Part shown: positions 1 through 10,717 of the stretch, piece by piece
How the letters are laid out: each line of letters begins with the position of its first letter
Position numbering within the stretch: position 1 is the first letter of the stretch
Assembly (NCBI GenBank): GCA_028564675.1
Contig: JAOVVO010000012.1
Span: 1 to 64,000, forward strand
Source of the DNA: Onchocerca lupi
Lineage: Eukaryota > Nematoda > Chromadorea > Rhabditida > Onchocercidae
Direction: 5' to 3'
DNA: 64,000 nucleotides
The notes under the pieces: model-generated
Told to the model about the DNA's origin: nothing
Databases searched by the model: none
Seen by the model: the letters and a program-made list of their open reading frames with translations, nothing else
Made by a program: the position numbers and the translations under genes

Positions 1-116
1 TATATATATATATGATAAATAGTAACGCTTTTCTATAAAAAACACGTAATTTTGTTAATCAGACTTTTGTCCTTATTTTTGAGTTTTTTATCAGTGCTCA
101 GTGTCATCGCAGAATT

Positions 117-3100
117 TCAAAAATGGTTCATCGGATAAATCGAACTTTGAGCAGTTGTCATTGAATCATTGCCACTTCCGTGATAGTGGTGATGGTGATA
201 TGCTGGTTGAAATAGCGGGACTTGAACTGAAATACAATGATTGGAATAACTGATGAAATGGATGAAAATAAATTGGAAAGGGAAAAGAAATGGGGAATTA
301 CAGGACATGTGCAATATATGAACGTTGCTTGCATCGGCTACACTTCTAATAAGAATAAGATTTCTCTGGAAAAGTATTTTATATTTGTATATTTTGCTTG
401 TAGTTAAGCGACTAAAGGGAAAAGAAGTAAACAGAAAATTACCAAACATTTGGGACATACAAACATAACTTGCACCGATACGACAGAAATAAGCACAGTA
501 GCCGAGAGCTAATATTATATATTAATATCACTGTAAAGGATGTAGAACTTACATTGATATGTTTGTTGCTGCATATTCATTTCAGGCTGCTGTGCATAAT
601 AAGCCACTCCGTTATTCGGATATTTCATCGAATGTATATCATACTGCTGTGGCGTGGAGCATTCTACCAATGTTTGGGACGGGAACCGCGGAAAAATGGA
701 TGACTTGTTTTGGTGATTATTGTACTGATTATAGCAATGACCGAATCTTGGATATTCAATTCCATTATATACCCTTGTATTATCCTGTAAAAAGAAAACA
801 ACGAATGATTTCCAATGACTCCATTCTAAAGAATTATTAATATTGACTTATTCCTTGACTAATTCCACTAATTTCGCCATTTCGGATATTAAATGGATTA
901 GCTGAAGTTTAAAAGAGGAAGACGTAAATAACTTTTCTTAAAACAAAGTACCACATGTGAGAGTGTCGCATTATTTGTGGACACATGGCATCCATTGTTA
1001 AATAAATTTAGCAGCTGCTGTTGTTGATGACAAGAATGATGGTACTGTTGAAAATGCGCAACCGGATAATATTGCTGTTGTTGCTGTGGCTGATGAAGCT
1101 GTTGACTAGATATTGTTGCTGATGCTTGAATTGCAGCTGTATTGCTGTATATATTACCATCATTAACATTACTGCTGCCACCAATGACATTATTATTGCC
1201 GACTAATGATGATGTCAGTGGCATAGCATTGGTGCTACCGATACTACTCGTACTGCTACTGCTACTAGCATTCCTTGTACACAGCAACGAATTTTCCTGT
1301 ACCACTATTGGGGATGCTGGTACTCCTAATGCTGATGTTACTACGATCCGTTGTGATTGATCGCCTGAAAATGAATTGATTACTAAATCATTTACCAAAT
1401 ATCTCCTCTCCGGTGATCTACTATTCAGTATATTTGAAAAGTCAATTTCCATTCGAAGCAGGTTTTCAGAGTCGTGCATATTGCTACGATGAAAGGAATG
1501 CCCTCTCCTAGACAATTGTATTAAGCAAAGATCATGCAGATTAGGCAAAATTTAAACACCGAACTGATAAAATGCAAACGAAATATCACTGGTTGCAAAT
1601 GTACCGTATCTAAGCAATATCACTTACAAGATGGTGTAAGAGCGCTTAGTTGAGGTGTCACAGCTGCACTATGTGAATCATAAAATGAATTTGTAGAACA
1701 TCGAGCGGATGCAGATAGGTGCGCTGGAGATACTTCATTATTAGGTGTGCCGCAGGTAGCTGACATAGGTGAAACTATCTGAAAAGAATTTGTTTTATAA
1801 GCATGTCTATAATATCCTGTCTCACGTTAATCCTTCTTAAAAAAAAATTAAGAAATTCCATAAACTCTGATACCTGATTCAACTTGTCAGATTTTTAATC
1901 GAAATTTCTCGTTAACTTCAGATTTCAATACAACACCATCATATGATATTTCATTGTTTTCACATTACAAAAAAAAAACTTCGAAATCTAACTTGGCTTC
2001 ACTGCATATTTATGATTTGCTATCACTCAGGAAACAAACATACCGAACTGCTTACGGAACGCACTTGAAGCGTTTCGGTTTCCGCAGCTAACCTGGACGA
2101 CTCTTCGTCGCAACGATTAACCAGTACTCCTTCTAGACAATTTCCTCCAAGATCATCTAGTGAATTACTCTGCAAAAAACAATGAACTGTAATTCCATAA
2201 TTCAAAAACGAATGAGAGAAAGATAAACATCATGAACAGCGTAAACAAGAAAAAGTATTTCGCGGTAATTTCAAGAACAAGTTTTAGAATCTTGAACTTT
2301 CTATCTACATAGAAGAATGATCATAGAACATACAACCGGTGTTTCTTTCGAGCCCCATTTGGATCACAGAATTTTTGGTTAAAATAGAATCTTTTTACGA
2401 AAGAAAAAAAAATCTATCAACTATTTTCAGCTATTCCAAATTACAAAAATATTACTGCATTTGTAATTTTGGATTTCTTGAAATCTTAAATTATAAAATT
2501 TAACAAAAATTATTCATTATTAGGTTTATTAACCACGTTCTAACTCAAACTTCCAATATGTCCCACTATTCAAAAAACTTTGCCCAACATGTTTGAAGTT
2601 AAAAATATCAATAGAAATACCGGTCCAATTTGATCCATCAAATCTTTCACATGTGACTCAGCTAGCTCTGGCATTGACGACAAATTGTTCATTTCTTCGG
2701 AGATGGTGGAAACTCCAGATTCCTGCGCTTGTGATGTTGTAGGTAATATCGAACTGCCCAATTTTACTTGATCATACTGTTCGGCTTTTTCTAATTCAGG
2801 GACAATGCAGTTCATCTGCTGTATCTCTTTAGTCATTGATTTGTTGGACTACAAAGGATATATTGTTCCTATTAATTAAATGTCCAAAATGCTGAAATTT
2901 TAAAACCAACATTCAAAACACTGAAAACGATAGAAAAGCAAAATCAATTTACAATTAATTTGATAGAAATTATTTTAAGTAACAAATTTGGATTTCTTAC
3001 ATCCTCTCCGCCATTATAACTGTTTGTTGGACAATAAGGCACTTGTTTTGATATCATAGTCGAATACTTGAATGAATTAGTAATTTGTATTGGAGAAGCA

Positions 3101-4554
3101 TTATTCTGAAACATTTCTGGTTCTTTGCCGTGATATATATTACGTGGATCATTCATGATGGCCATGTGCGCATACTGTGTCCATCCATCACTACCTTCAA
3201 ATGGTCGTTTTCGAATCTGAAAATGATATACAGTTGAAAGATATCACAAAAATGTCTTATTTTCCTCATTTATAAAATGTTCAGCTTTTTTTGAATTTTG
3301 TTTTATTCCACATTAGAACAATTTTCACTGAAATATTAAATATTTGAAATTCGGAAACTTACATTTGGCTTACAAACTGACATGGATGGATAACTTGGTG
3401 CGAAAGGAGCTGTGGTCCTTAATGATTGCACATAGCCTTGATAATTCTGTGATGAGGAAAGAAGCTGTGGATGATAACGATTATGAGACTGGTTTATTGA
3501 TGAAACCACTTCCCGAGGTTTCGCCTGCTGCTCTATGTGTTGTTTCATCGCTGCTTCCAGATATCTGAAATTCCTCGAGATCTAAAATTCTTAAAAATCA
3601 ATCAAAGACTTCTAAGGATTGAAAGCCCTTATGACTGAATTTCATTTCCAAAAATCCCAAAAAAAAAAAAAAAAAAAAAATTTGTTGCGATAAAATCAAC
3701 AGAAATTGTTCTTCGCAAATCACAACAATTAATAACAAATAAAAAAAAATCAGTTTATAAAATGTTAATAACAAAAAGTGAGCAGATAACTGCAACACTA
3801 AAATATGTGCATGAAGATAATTGTAAGTTATGAAATCCGGAACTCAAAGATACGCGAAATTTCCTATCAAAAAAATAACTCATAATTTACATTACAAAGA
3901 AGCCAATCAATCTCACTTAACTTTTGTGATAAGATACTAGTTTCTTGCTAATTAATTATTGAGGTGAGATAAAAGAATTAAATAAAAAGTCATACTAGAA
4001 AAATCTTCTTTTTGCCTGAATGAAGTGGTCCCAGAATAAGCAGTGAAAAAATGCTCAAAAAACCGAAAACCTTTGACGATATTTCTCCATCTCGGCTCTT
4101 TCTTTCTTCAGTCGTTCTATTTGAGCTTTCTCTTGTCTTTGCTTTGTCCGTCCTGCTATTAATTTAGCACTTTCAATGCAACCCAAAAATCGAGCACATC
4201 GTTCCTTCCATCGTGCACTGAATCTCTCATCAGCATGCGTCATGCCGTTTGGTCTGAAATAAAACAATCAAGCAAGATTTCCAAAATTAGAAATACTACG
4301 AAATCTCATGTTGCTCTTAACCGATATTATAACATTAACTCATTAATCCATTTTTACATTTAGTACACCTCAATCTGAATTTAAATTTGAATCCAAAAGT
4401 GTATCCTAAATAAACATGATTTGATTTCTTGATCCACATGGCATTACTTTCGTTCAGCTCAGAAAGCATACTATCAGAAAACCTACATAACTACTGACTC
4501 TTCTTCAACGACAGATGTTGAAGGCAAAACTGCTGCTAAACCACCACTGTTCAT
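117..4554 (-). CDS. Ser/Gln/Asn-rich protein with N-terminal basic helix, probable nuclear regulator
   Basis: Ten exons read in one frame (about 688 aa): 4554-4487, 4253-4071, 3564-3363, 3216-3001, 2848-2621, 2169-2044, 1778-1628, 1502-952, 784-553, 226-117. The ATG at 4554 was chosen because its exon ends in the phase that exon 2 needs. Residues about 25-95 form a long, highly charged Arg/Lys/Glu-rich helix or coiled coil. The rest is low complexity: Ser runs, Asn runs, several Gln tracts (around 1020-1110) and a His cluster near the C terminus. This architecture is typical of transcriptional coactivators; a Mastermind-type protein (basic helix plus Gln-rich tail) is one possibility, but I do not recognise the family. 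The acceptor of exon 8 (…AGAG) is non-canonical, yet it is the only one found that keeps the frame. A transcript that reads past the exon 7 donor would stop at 1620-1622. Exon structure is fairly sure; function is not. Confidence 0.72.
952..1502 (-). other. Q/S/N-rich exon with CAG/CAA repeats
   Basis: Exon 8 of the preceding gene. Interrupted CAA/CAG triplets (minus strand) lie around 1020-1110, with Ser (AGT/AGC) and Asn (AAT) runs upstream at about 1150-1290. The tract is mixed-codon rather than a pure CAG run, so it is probably encoded low complexity and not a freshly expanded microsatellite. Confidence 0.6.
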
Positions 4555-5857
4555 TAATTCAATTTATTACAGGCATTCCAACTAATCAATTCAAATAGAA
4601 TAGTGAACATTCCTGAAATTTTGACAAGTTGATCGTCGAATTCATTCAATAAACAATAACACAGGATGCATAAAACAAACGCAAAGTAAAGCGTGTAGAC
4701 GAAAATAAGTGAATTTTAAAGCTAAATTTATAAGAGATGAACAAACGTGAGATCATATGAAGCCCAGAATGATAACAGAATAGAACTTAAATTTAGATAC
4801 CATGTCAGAAGACAATATATAGAACTTGACGGTATACATAATACGTCATAACTGATCTGTTCAATAAGTAACCTTTTTTCACATCCAATTTTTAATCCAA
4901 GTAACATATCAGTAATTAGCAATCAAGAGGTAAATACATTCTAGATTCTCAGTTAATCAATCCAATTTATAATAAATTTTTTCACCTATAATTTATAATT
5001 TAAACAAAAATTATTTCTTTCTGAAGTAGTGCCAAAAGACAGCGTATCTGCAAGTCCGCAAATTTTTTCGAATCACCCACCTAAGTCAACCTTTTCATGC
5101 GATATTCAGTGAAAGTGCAGTAATACATGTTTCTTTATTTTCTTCATTTTGCGATGAGAAAAGGATACCTGTAATTGAAGGAGACAAAAATAACAAAGTT
5201 TATACGCCCAATTTCAGTAATGAAATTAATATGCAGAAAAAATACTTCAAATATCATGCAAACTTATTTCAATAGTAATTAATTCTTGATCCATTGATAA
5301 TTCGAATTAAAAACTAGCAGCCCATTTCTGTTTGTCAAACAACTGCTCAACAGTGTGACTAAATGGCGATGAATTTACGTGACCAGTAAAAATGAATATC
5401 AAACATGTTCCCGCACATCAACGCATATGATCTCTCATCAATATTTCAATTGAATTTATATGTACTTATTAACAAAAAATTCATACTATTAATTTTTATC
5501 GATTTGAATTTTAACGAAAGATGAAATAGAAAGCTAAAGCAAACGAACAGATAACTGGTTATGGTACTGGGAACAAATGAATACGTATTTGTTGATGACT
5601 GCCATTTTGTATGATATAATAATAAACTTGCATTTTTTGCGATGCAATAAGCTGAATCAAGGAACATAGCATTCAAAAAGCTAAAAAAAACAGACTAAAT
5701 CTGAATAGTTTCTCAAGAAAATTGTATGATTCATTTTAAAAATTAAAAAATTTACTCAATAATATGATGCAAGGAGATCATTTTATCGAAAAAATAATAG
5801 TAAGAAATGAAATTAAAAATTCGAAACCCAAGAAAGGGAAAATAGGACAACAGTTGA

Positions 5858-5866
<9 letters not shown>

Positions 5867-5890
<24 letters not shown>

Positions 5891-5898
5891 TATATATG
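5867..5898. repeat. (CTAT)n/(TA)n microsatellite
   Basis: Consecutive TATC/CTAT units run straight into a TA dinucleotide tract, followed by a GA-rich stretch. Confidence 0.85.
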
Positions 5899-7220
5899 TA
5901 GAGAGAGAAGAAGTTTACTATTTCACTTCTTCTTGATAACTGGTATCAAGCAATTTAAATATCAAATATAATGAAAAAACCGGAAAAATTGAGAGCTCCC
6001 ATAATGAATTATAAATACAAAGTAGTTATGAACAATCAACGTGCCTGCAGCAATTATGATTGCACTAATGATAACACTTTTATGATAATGATAAAGAATT
6101 GAAAATATTATGATAAGTGATGATGAACAACGATGGCAATGAAAGTGATGAGAAAAATGGTGACTAGTTGCTGATGATTTGTAAATAATTGAACTATTTT
6201 CTTATTTAAAAACCTCTGCAAGAAGTCATTTCAGTGTTAAAACGACTTGCAAATCAAGACGACTGAAATCATTTGTTGTCATTGCAATTTATACTACAGC
6301 TGCATCATTTACTCATTTCTGCCTATCTTTGAATAGTATAAATGTGAAATATTATTGAAAAATTCATGAAGAATGCAAGCAAGAAACACCTGCCATGAAA
6401 TTTATTCATTGGAAAAATGAAAGAGTGTCGATAGTTTTAAGCCAAACAATCATATCTATTTATTGCATGGCATCATTCAATCATTTCTACTGAAAAATGA
6501 AATAGCGAATATTTTTACAATTTCATTTTTTTCTTCGATTTCTTTATTATGGGCAAAGTATCAAATTACTGAGTAAGCCATTCGGTTATCATTTCATAGT
6601 ATTTCAGAGATTATCTTAAGAGACATAAGCAATAAATGGACAGTGAGGAGATTCATTTCCAATCAATTGTTGAATCATTTTTCCAGAACTTTATTTTCAG
6701 TTTGTGGTAAATGAAATTTATGTTGTCTTTTTTGTGAGAATGCAAAAAGTAAGATGAGCATCGGTCATCTTTACAAATAAATCAATTCGATGCACACAGA
6801 TGACTATTAAATCTCATCATACATTTGATTTAATGGAAACTGAAGCAGCTCAGTTTAAAAATCTACTTCTTTCTTCCTCAATTTCACTATAATATTCAAG
6901 AAAAAAAGGAAAAATCACAAAATTTGAGCTGAATACTTAGATACTAACAACTTGGAACTAAAATAAAAATTTAAAATCGAATCGAATTATAAAAAGATGA
7001 AATTTGGAATGTTTTCTACAGTTTTCGATAAGAATATGAAAGCGATAAGACCTCAATTGTCAAAATAATAATTTGTTGCATGGAGAGCTATTTAGTTTGC
7101 AGTTTGGATCCACAGAAATAAATTGGCTAATTAGAAAATTAAAGCTTCGAAGTCAAAATTTTTTGGAATAAAAAGTAAGAATAAATGAAAATGCAGATAA
7201 ATAAGTGGATAATTAAATAA

Positions 7221-7276
7221 TTTATAAAAATATAAATAAAAATTACTGTTATAATTTTTATTTATATTTTTATAAA
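7221..7276. repeat. perfect AT-rich inverted repeat, 25-bp arms
   Basis: The left arm 7221-7245 and the right arm 7252-7276 are exact reverse complements, separated by a 6-nt loop (CTGTTA). The arms are almost pure A/T with no mismatch. This could be a cruciform-forming element, the core of a small MITE-like element, or a hairpin RNA if transcribed. No target-site duplication is obvious. Confidence 0.85.
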
Positions 7277-8157
7277 CAGATTATTGACCTTGCTTAAAGC
7301 AACCGACGAATTTCAGCGAAATAAATTACAAAGGTTTTTGGAAGGAATTAAAAATTAAGAGGATTTTTGAAAAGATAATGTAATCCAGAATATTTAGAAT
7401 CTAATTTTCTTTCGTTTTCTATTCATCATTAATTTCTTGCAATAGAGAGAGAATCTATCTTCATAACAAAACAAAGAAAAGATTAAAGATTACGAATTAG
7501 ACAGACATTTATGGTTTAAAAATGTTCATCCATAATGTAAATGATAAATTTAGTTAAAAAGAAAAAGAAACAAAACAGTCATAGCGTTTAAAAAAGGATG
7601 TATTGCAGTAAGTGATTGTTGTTGAGGATAGTAATGAGTGAAAAATCAAAGGGAAATGAAATGAATAAAAACTTCTTCCCTCACCGATGGACGCAATCAG
7701 TGCTGCTACCGTTGCTGCTACTGAGCGGGCCGCATCAGTTCTTGCTATATAAAACACGAAAAAAATACATTAGGTGTTTTTGCCCTCTAAAAAGCTCTCT
7801 TTTTTTCTCTTTTTTTTTTTTGGAATTGCCTGATGAATGACTGAGTGAATGAACGAATGAATAAATGAAAGAAAGGAAGGAAGGAAGGAATAAACGAAGA
7901 AGAAAGGAAGTGATGAAGAGCTAAGTTTTTCTCTCTTTTTTTTTTCGTTGTAAAAAGTGAAAACAGAAGAGAAGGACGAAAGACGACGACGTTCACTGAC
8001 TGATTGGTTGGAATATTGGAGGCCGAAAAACGATCAAACTATTCCCTCTCCCCTGAAGTTGTTGTACCATTATAGTATGATAATACAATATGCTATGACT
8101 AATCATACGGAAAAAACGAAAATGCAACGTTCGCAAGGCAACGAATTCTCGCTCTAT

Positions 8158-8310
8158 GAATCCGCTGATTCAAGCTTATGCTTAATGATCATTTCTGCAA
8201 ATTGCAACGTTATCGGCTGCTGATTCACGCTTATGCAACAAAAATTATCCAAATTGATTCATACTCATGCAATGTTACTCGCTGATTTATACTTATGCAA
8301 CGAACCCGAT
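8158..8310. repeat. degenerate tandem repeats (GCTGATTCA-N-CTTATGCAA)
   Basis: Four diverged units share the pattern (GC)TGATT(C/T)A..CTTATGC or CTCATGC, at about 8163, 8218, 8257 and 8280. Spacing is irregular. The region has no credible coding potential. Confidence 0.5.
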
Positions 8311-9212
8311 GTTTCATGTTTAATAATGACCATTTAGGCAGATTAACGTTAACCCTATTTATACATAGTATTTTATGGAACGGAACAAATATATGATGCA
8401 AAAGTAGTACAGATGTGTTCATCGAATAAAACAATAAATATTATCAAATTAGTACTTTTAAAGGTGTCCAAGTATTCGCTCGTTTTCGACAATTTATTTC
8501 AAACTTTCGAATGAAGTATTAAAAGTGAAATAAAACGGAGAGATTTCCTTCATGTGTTGTGCAGCATATGTATATTGGTTTTAAAAAAATATATAATGAA
8601 TCGTATTTGTTCAGCTAATCGCATAAAAAAAAATAAAAAATAAACCAAAACCACTTATCGAATTTCATTCAAATAGAAGAAACAACGAAAGGACAGATAT
8701 TATTACCATATGGTTTGATAATGCCCACCACATTAGCTACCCAATAAATCGAGAAGATATTTTTTTTTTTTCGAAAAAATGATTTGAATGAAACATAATT
8801 GACTGAAGGATAGATGTCACAATTGACATCACAATTTTTGAATCTTTTCTGTTGCCAACATTAGAAATTTGCAAAATGTCATTTCAAATAAGAGTTTATG
8901 AGCAAAGTAAATAAGTATACAACATGAATGAAATAAATAAGATATGATAATGACGATTACTTACTCTTTTCTCTACAATATGATAATACAGAACAAGAGA
9001 TATAATTAATGAGAAATTTAATTACTATTTCAAAAATGATATTGTCTTTTCTTAAATTTTGAAATAGGAAATAACAAGAAATTAATGGCAGATAGTGTGA
9101 CCGATAAAAGAGAGTAGAGCAATAAATCAGTGTTGCGCTTCAGTAACTTACTTTCAAATGGACATGAAGAAGTGTAATGACCATATGGAAGCAGTTCAAA
9201 TAAGATCGATAC

Positions 9213-9262
9213 GATGAGAGTGTGTGTGTGTGTGTGTGTTTGTATGTGTGTGTGCGTGTATG
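9213..9262. repeat. (GT)n microsatellite
   Basis: A near-continuous run of GT dinucleotides with a few TG(T/C)A interruptions. Confidence 0.9.
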
Positions 9263-9351
9263 TCTTCGACGGCTGTTATCCATAAGTTGTGGGAGTTAAG
9301 TTGTCATCATATGTGTACGGGGTGAAGAGGGACATAGTAGTGAAGAGGCGC

Positions 9352-9369
9352 AGGTCAGGTCAATGGTCA
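9352..9369 (+). promoter_or_regulatory. DR1-like nuclear receptor half-site cluster
   Basis: AGGTCA at 9352-9357 overlaps a second AGGTCA at 9357-9362 by one base. TGGTCA follows at 9364-9369 after a single A. The last two form AGGTCA-A-TGGTCA, which matches a direct repeat with one-base spacer, the type known to bind HNF4/RXR/COUP-class receptors. Binding is inferred from sequence only; chance occurrence cannot be excluded. Confidence 0.3.
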
Positions 9370-9396
9370 TCGCGAGAGATGGCCTCAACCTATCAC

Positions 9397-9419
9397 CATC
9401 ATCATCATCATCATCATGC
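9397..9419. repeat. (CAT)n trinucleotide repeat
   Basis: Eight or so ATC/CAT units in a row; a shorter (ATC)n run recurs at about 9776-9788. Confidence 0.85.
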
Positions 9420-10717
9420 TCTCTTTTGAGGAAGAAATTGGATCATTTTCAATTCTTTTAAAATAACAGAATAGAGAAAAAGAATAGAAATGAGAGAGGT
9501 AGTAGCAAATCATTGTACCATCCATCTATCTGTAGCAAGTATCAATCACTACTTGAGTTAAATGGCGAACAACAACAATTGTCGTTAAATGACATAGATT
9601 TAGTGGTTGACAAAGAGAAGAAGGAGGAGGGTTGCAGGTCGCGTGCCTCCCACACACCTCATGCATCATCTCTCATTTTACATTACTTTGACAAGAAAGG
9701 ACACTTTGACAACGGACACTTACCAATACCATCAAATCTAAGAAGAATGGCAGAGAAGTGACCCTGATCGGATACCATCATCATCATCAACCATCACTAC
9801 TACAACGATATTTACTATTATCATACTCTTTTTTACACTGCCATATTTGTTTGTGAAGCATTTATTAAATTATTACTTTTGAACTGAGCAAATTTATCTT
9901 CTAATCCTTAAACTTTAAAGTTAGAAATGCTCAAGGATCTGTGAAAGCCTGTCGAAATGAATTCCATCAACTCAAAATGACATTGCCGTTTCGAATCCTT
10001 AATTTTCAAAACCTCTTGACACACTCATATTTATGCAGTCGATCGACTGAATTAATATTCCAAATAAAAATCACATTCATTTCTCAAAAATTTTTGATTT
10101 TCAAACAATGGAGAATAATGATGAAAGCTTACTTTCGATAAAGAAGTTACAGTACTTGGAAAATTTTTCCCAAATTCCCCTCCTGTATCCCCACAAATTA
10201 GCAAAATTTCAGAATTTCTCAAATTCCAAAGATTTGGAACTTAATAATTTAACGAAAATATCTAGTTACTGATCATCGCATTCATAAATGATGCATTAAT
10301 AAAGCACACAATTAACGGAAAAAAAAAAACTTCCATACAGCTGCAAATGAGCTGAGTTCATTACTGGTGGAATAAATTCCAAAATATTCCATAGTCTAGG
10401 GAAAATTGCATTAAGATTGTACGTACAAAGAAGTGTAACAAAAATTTATCAAATCACCAACATCATAAAAATACATACCAAACAAAAAAGAATTATACAC
10501 CAACAAAACAAAAAATTTTAAAAAAGAAGTCAAAGGACTGCACCGACAACGTTACATACCTCAGGACCTCAAAACAAGGGTATACGTCTCTGAATGTTTG
10601 GCTGAATTCTTTACAGCTATCGAAAATCTATAGTGAAATCAAAATTGAAAAAATAACTTCTTTACTTGAGATTTCGGATATTTCGAATCGTAATTCAAAA
10701 ATAGAAAGAATAAAAAT

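Larger units (their letters stand above)
4555..10717. other. gene-free interval with simple repeats
   Basis: No exon chain with matching splice phases was found here on either strand. Open frames are short and of low complexity. The interval holds microsatellites, an AT hairpin at 7221-7276, degenerate repeats near 8160-8310, and a less A+T-rich patch at about 9280-9760 carrying nuclear-receptor-like half sites. It lies upstream of the first gene (transcribed leftwards) and downstream of mS31, so it may hold regulatory DNA for the first gene. Confidence 0.5.

Noticed and set aside
7957..8223. 88-codon plus-strand frame
   Set aside because: Covers the degenerate CTTATGC repeats and has no splice partner or recognisable domain.
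9513..9761. 82-codon plus-strand frame between microsatellites
   Set aside because: No domain, no splice partner; open mainly because the local sequence is less A/T-rich.
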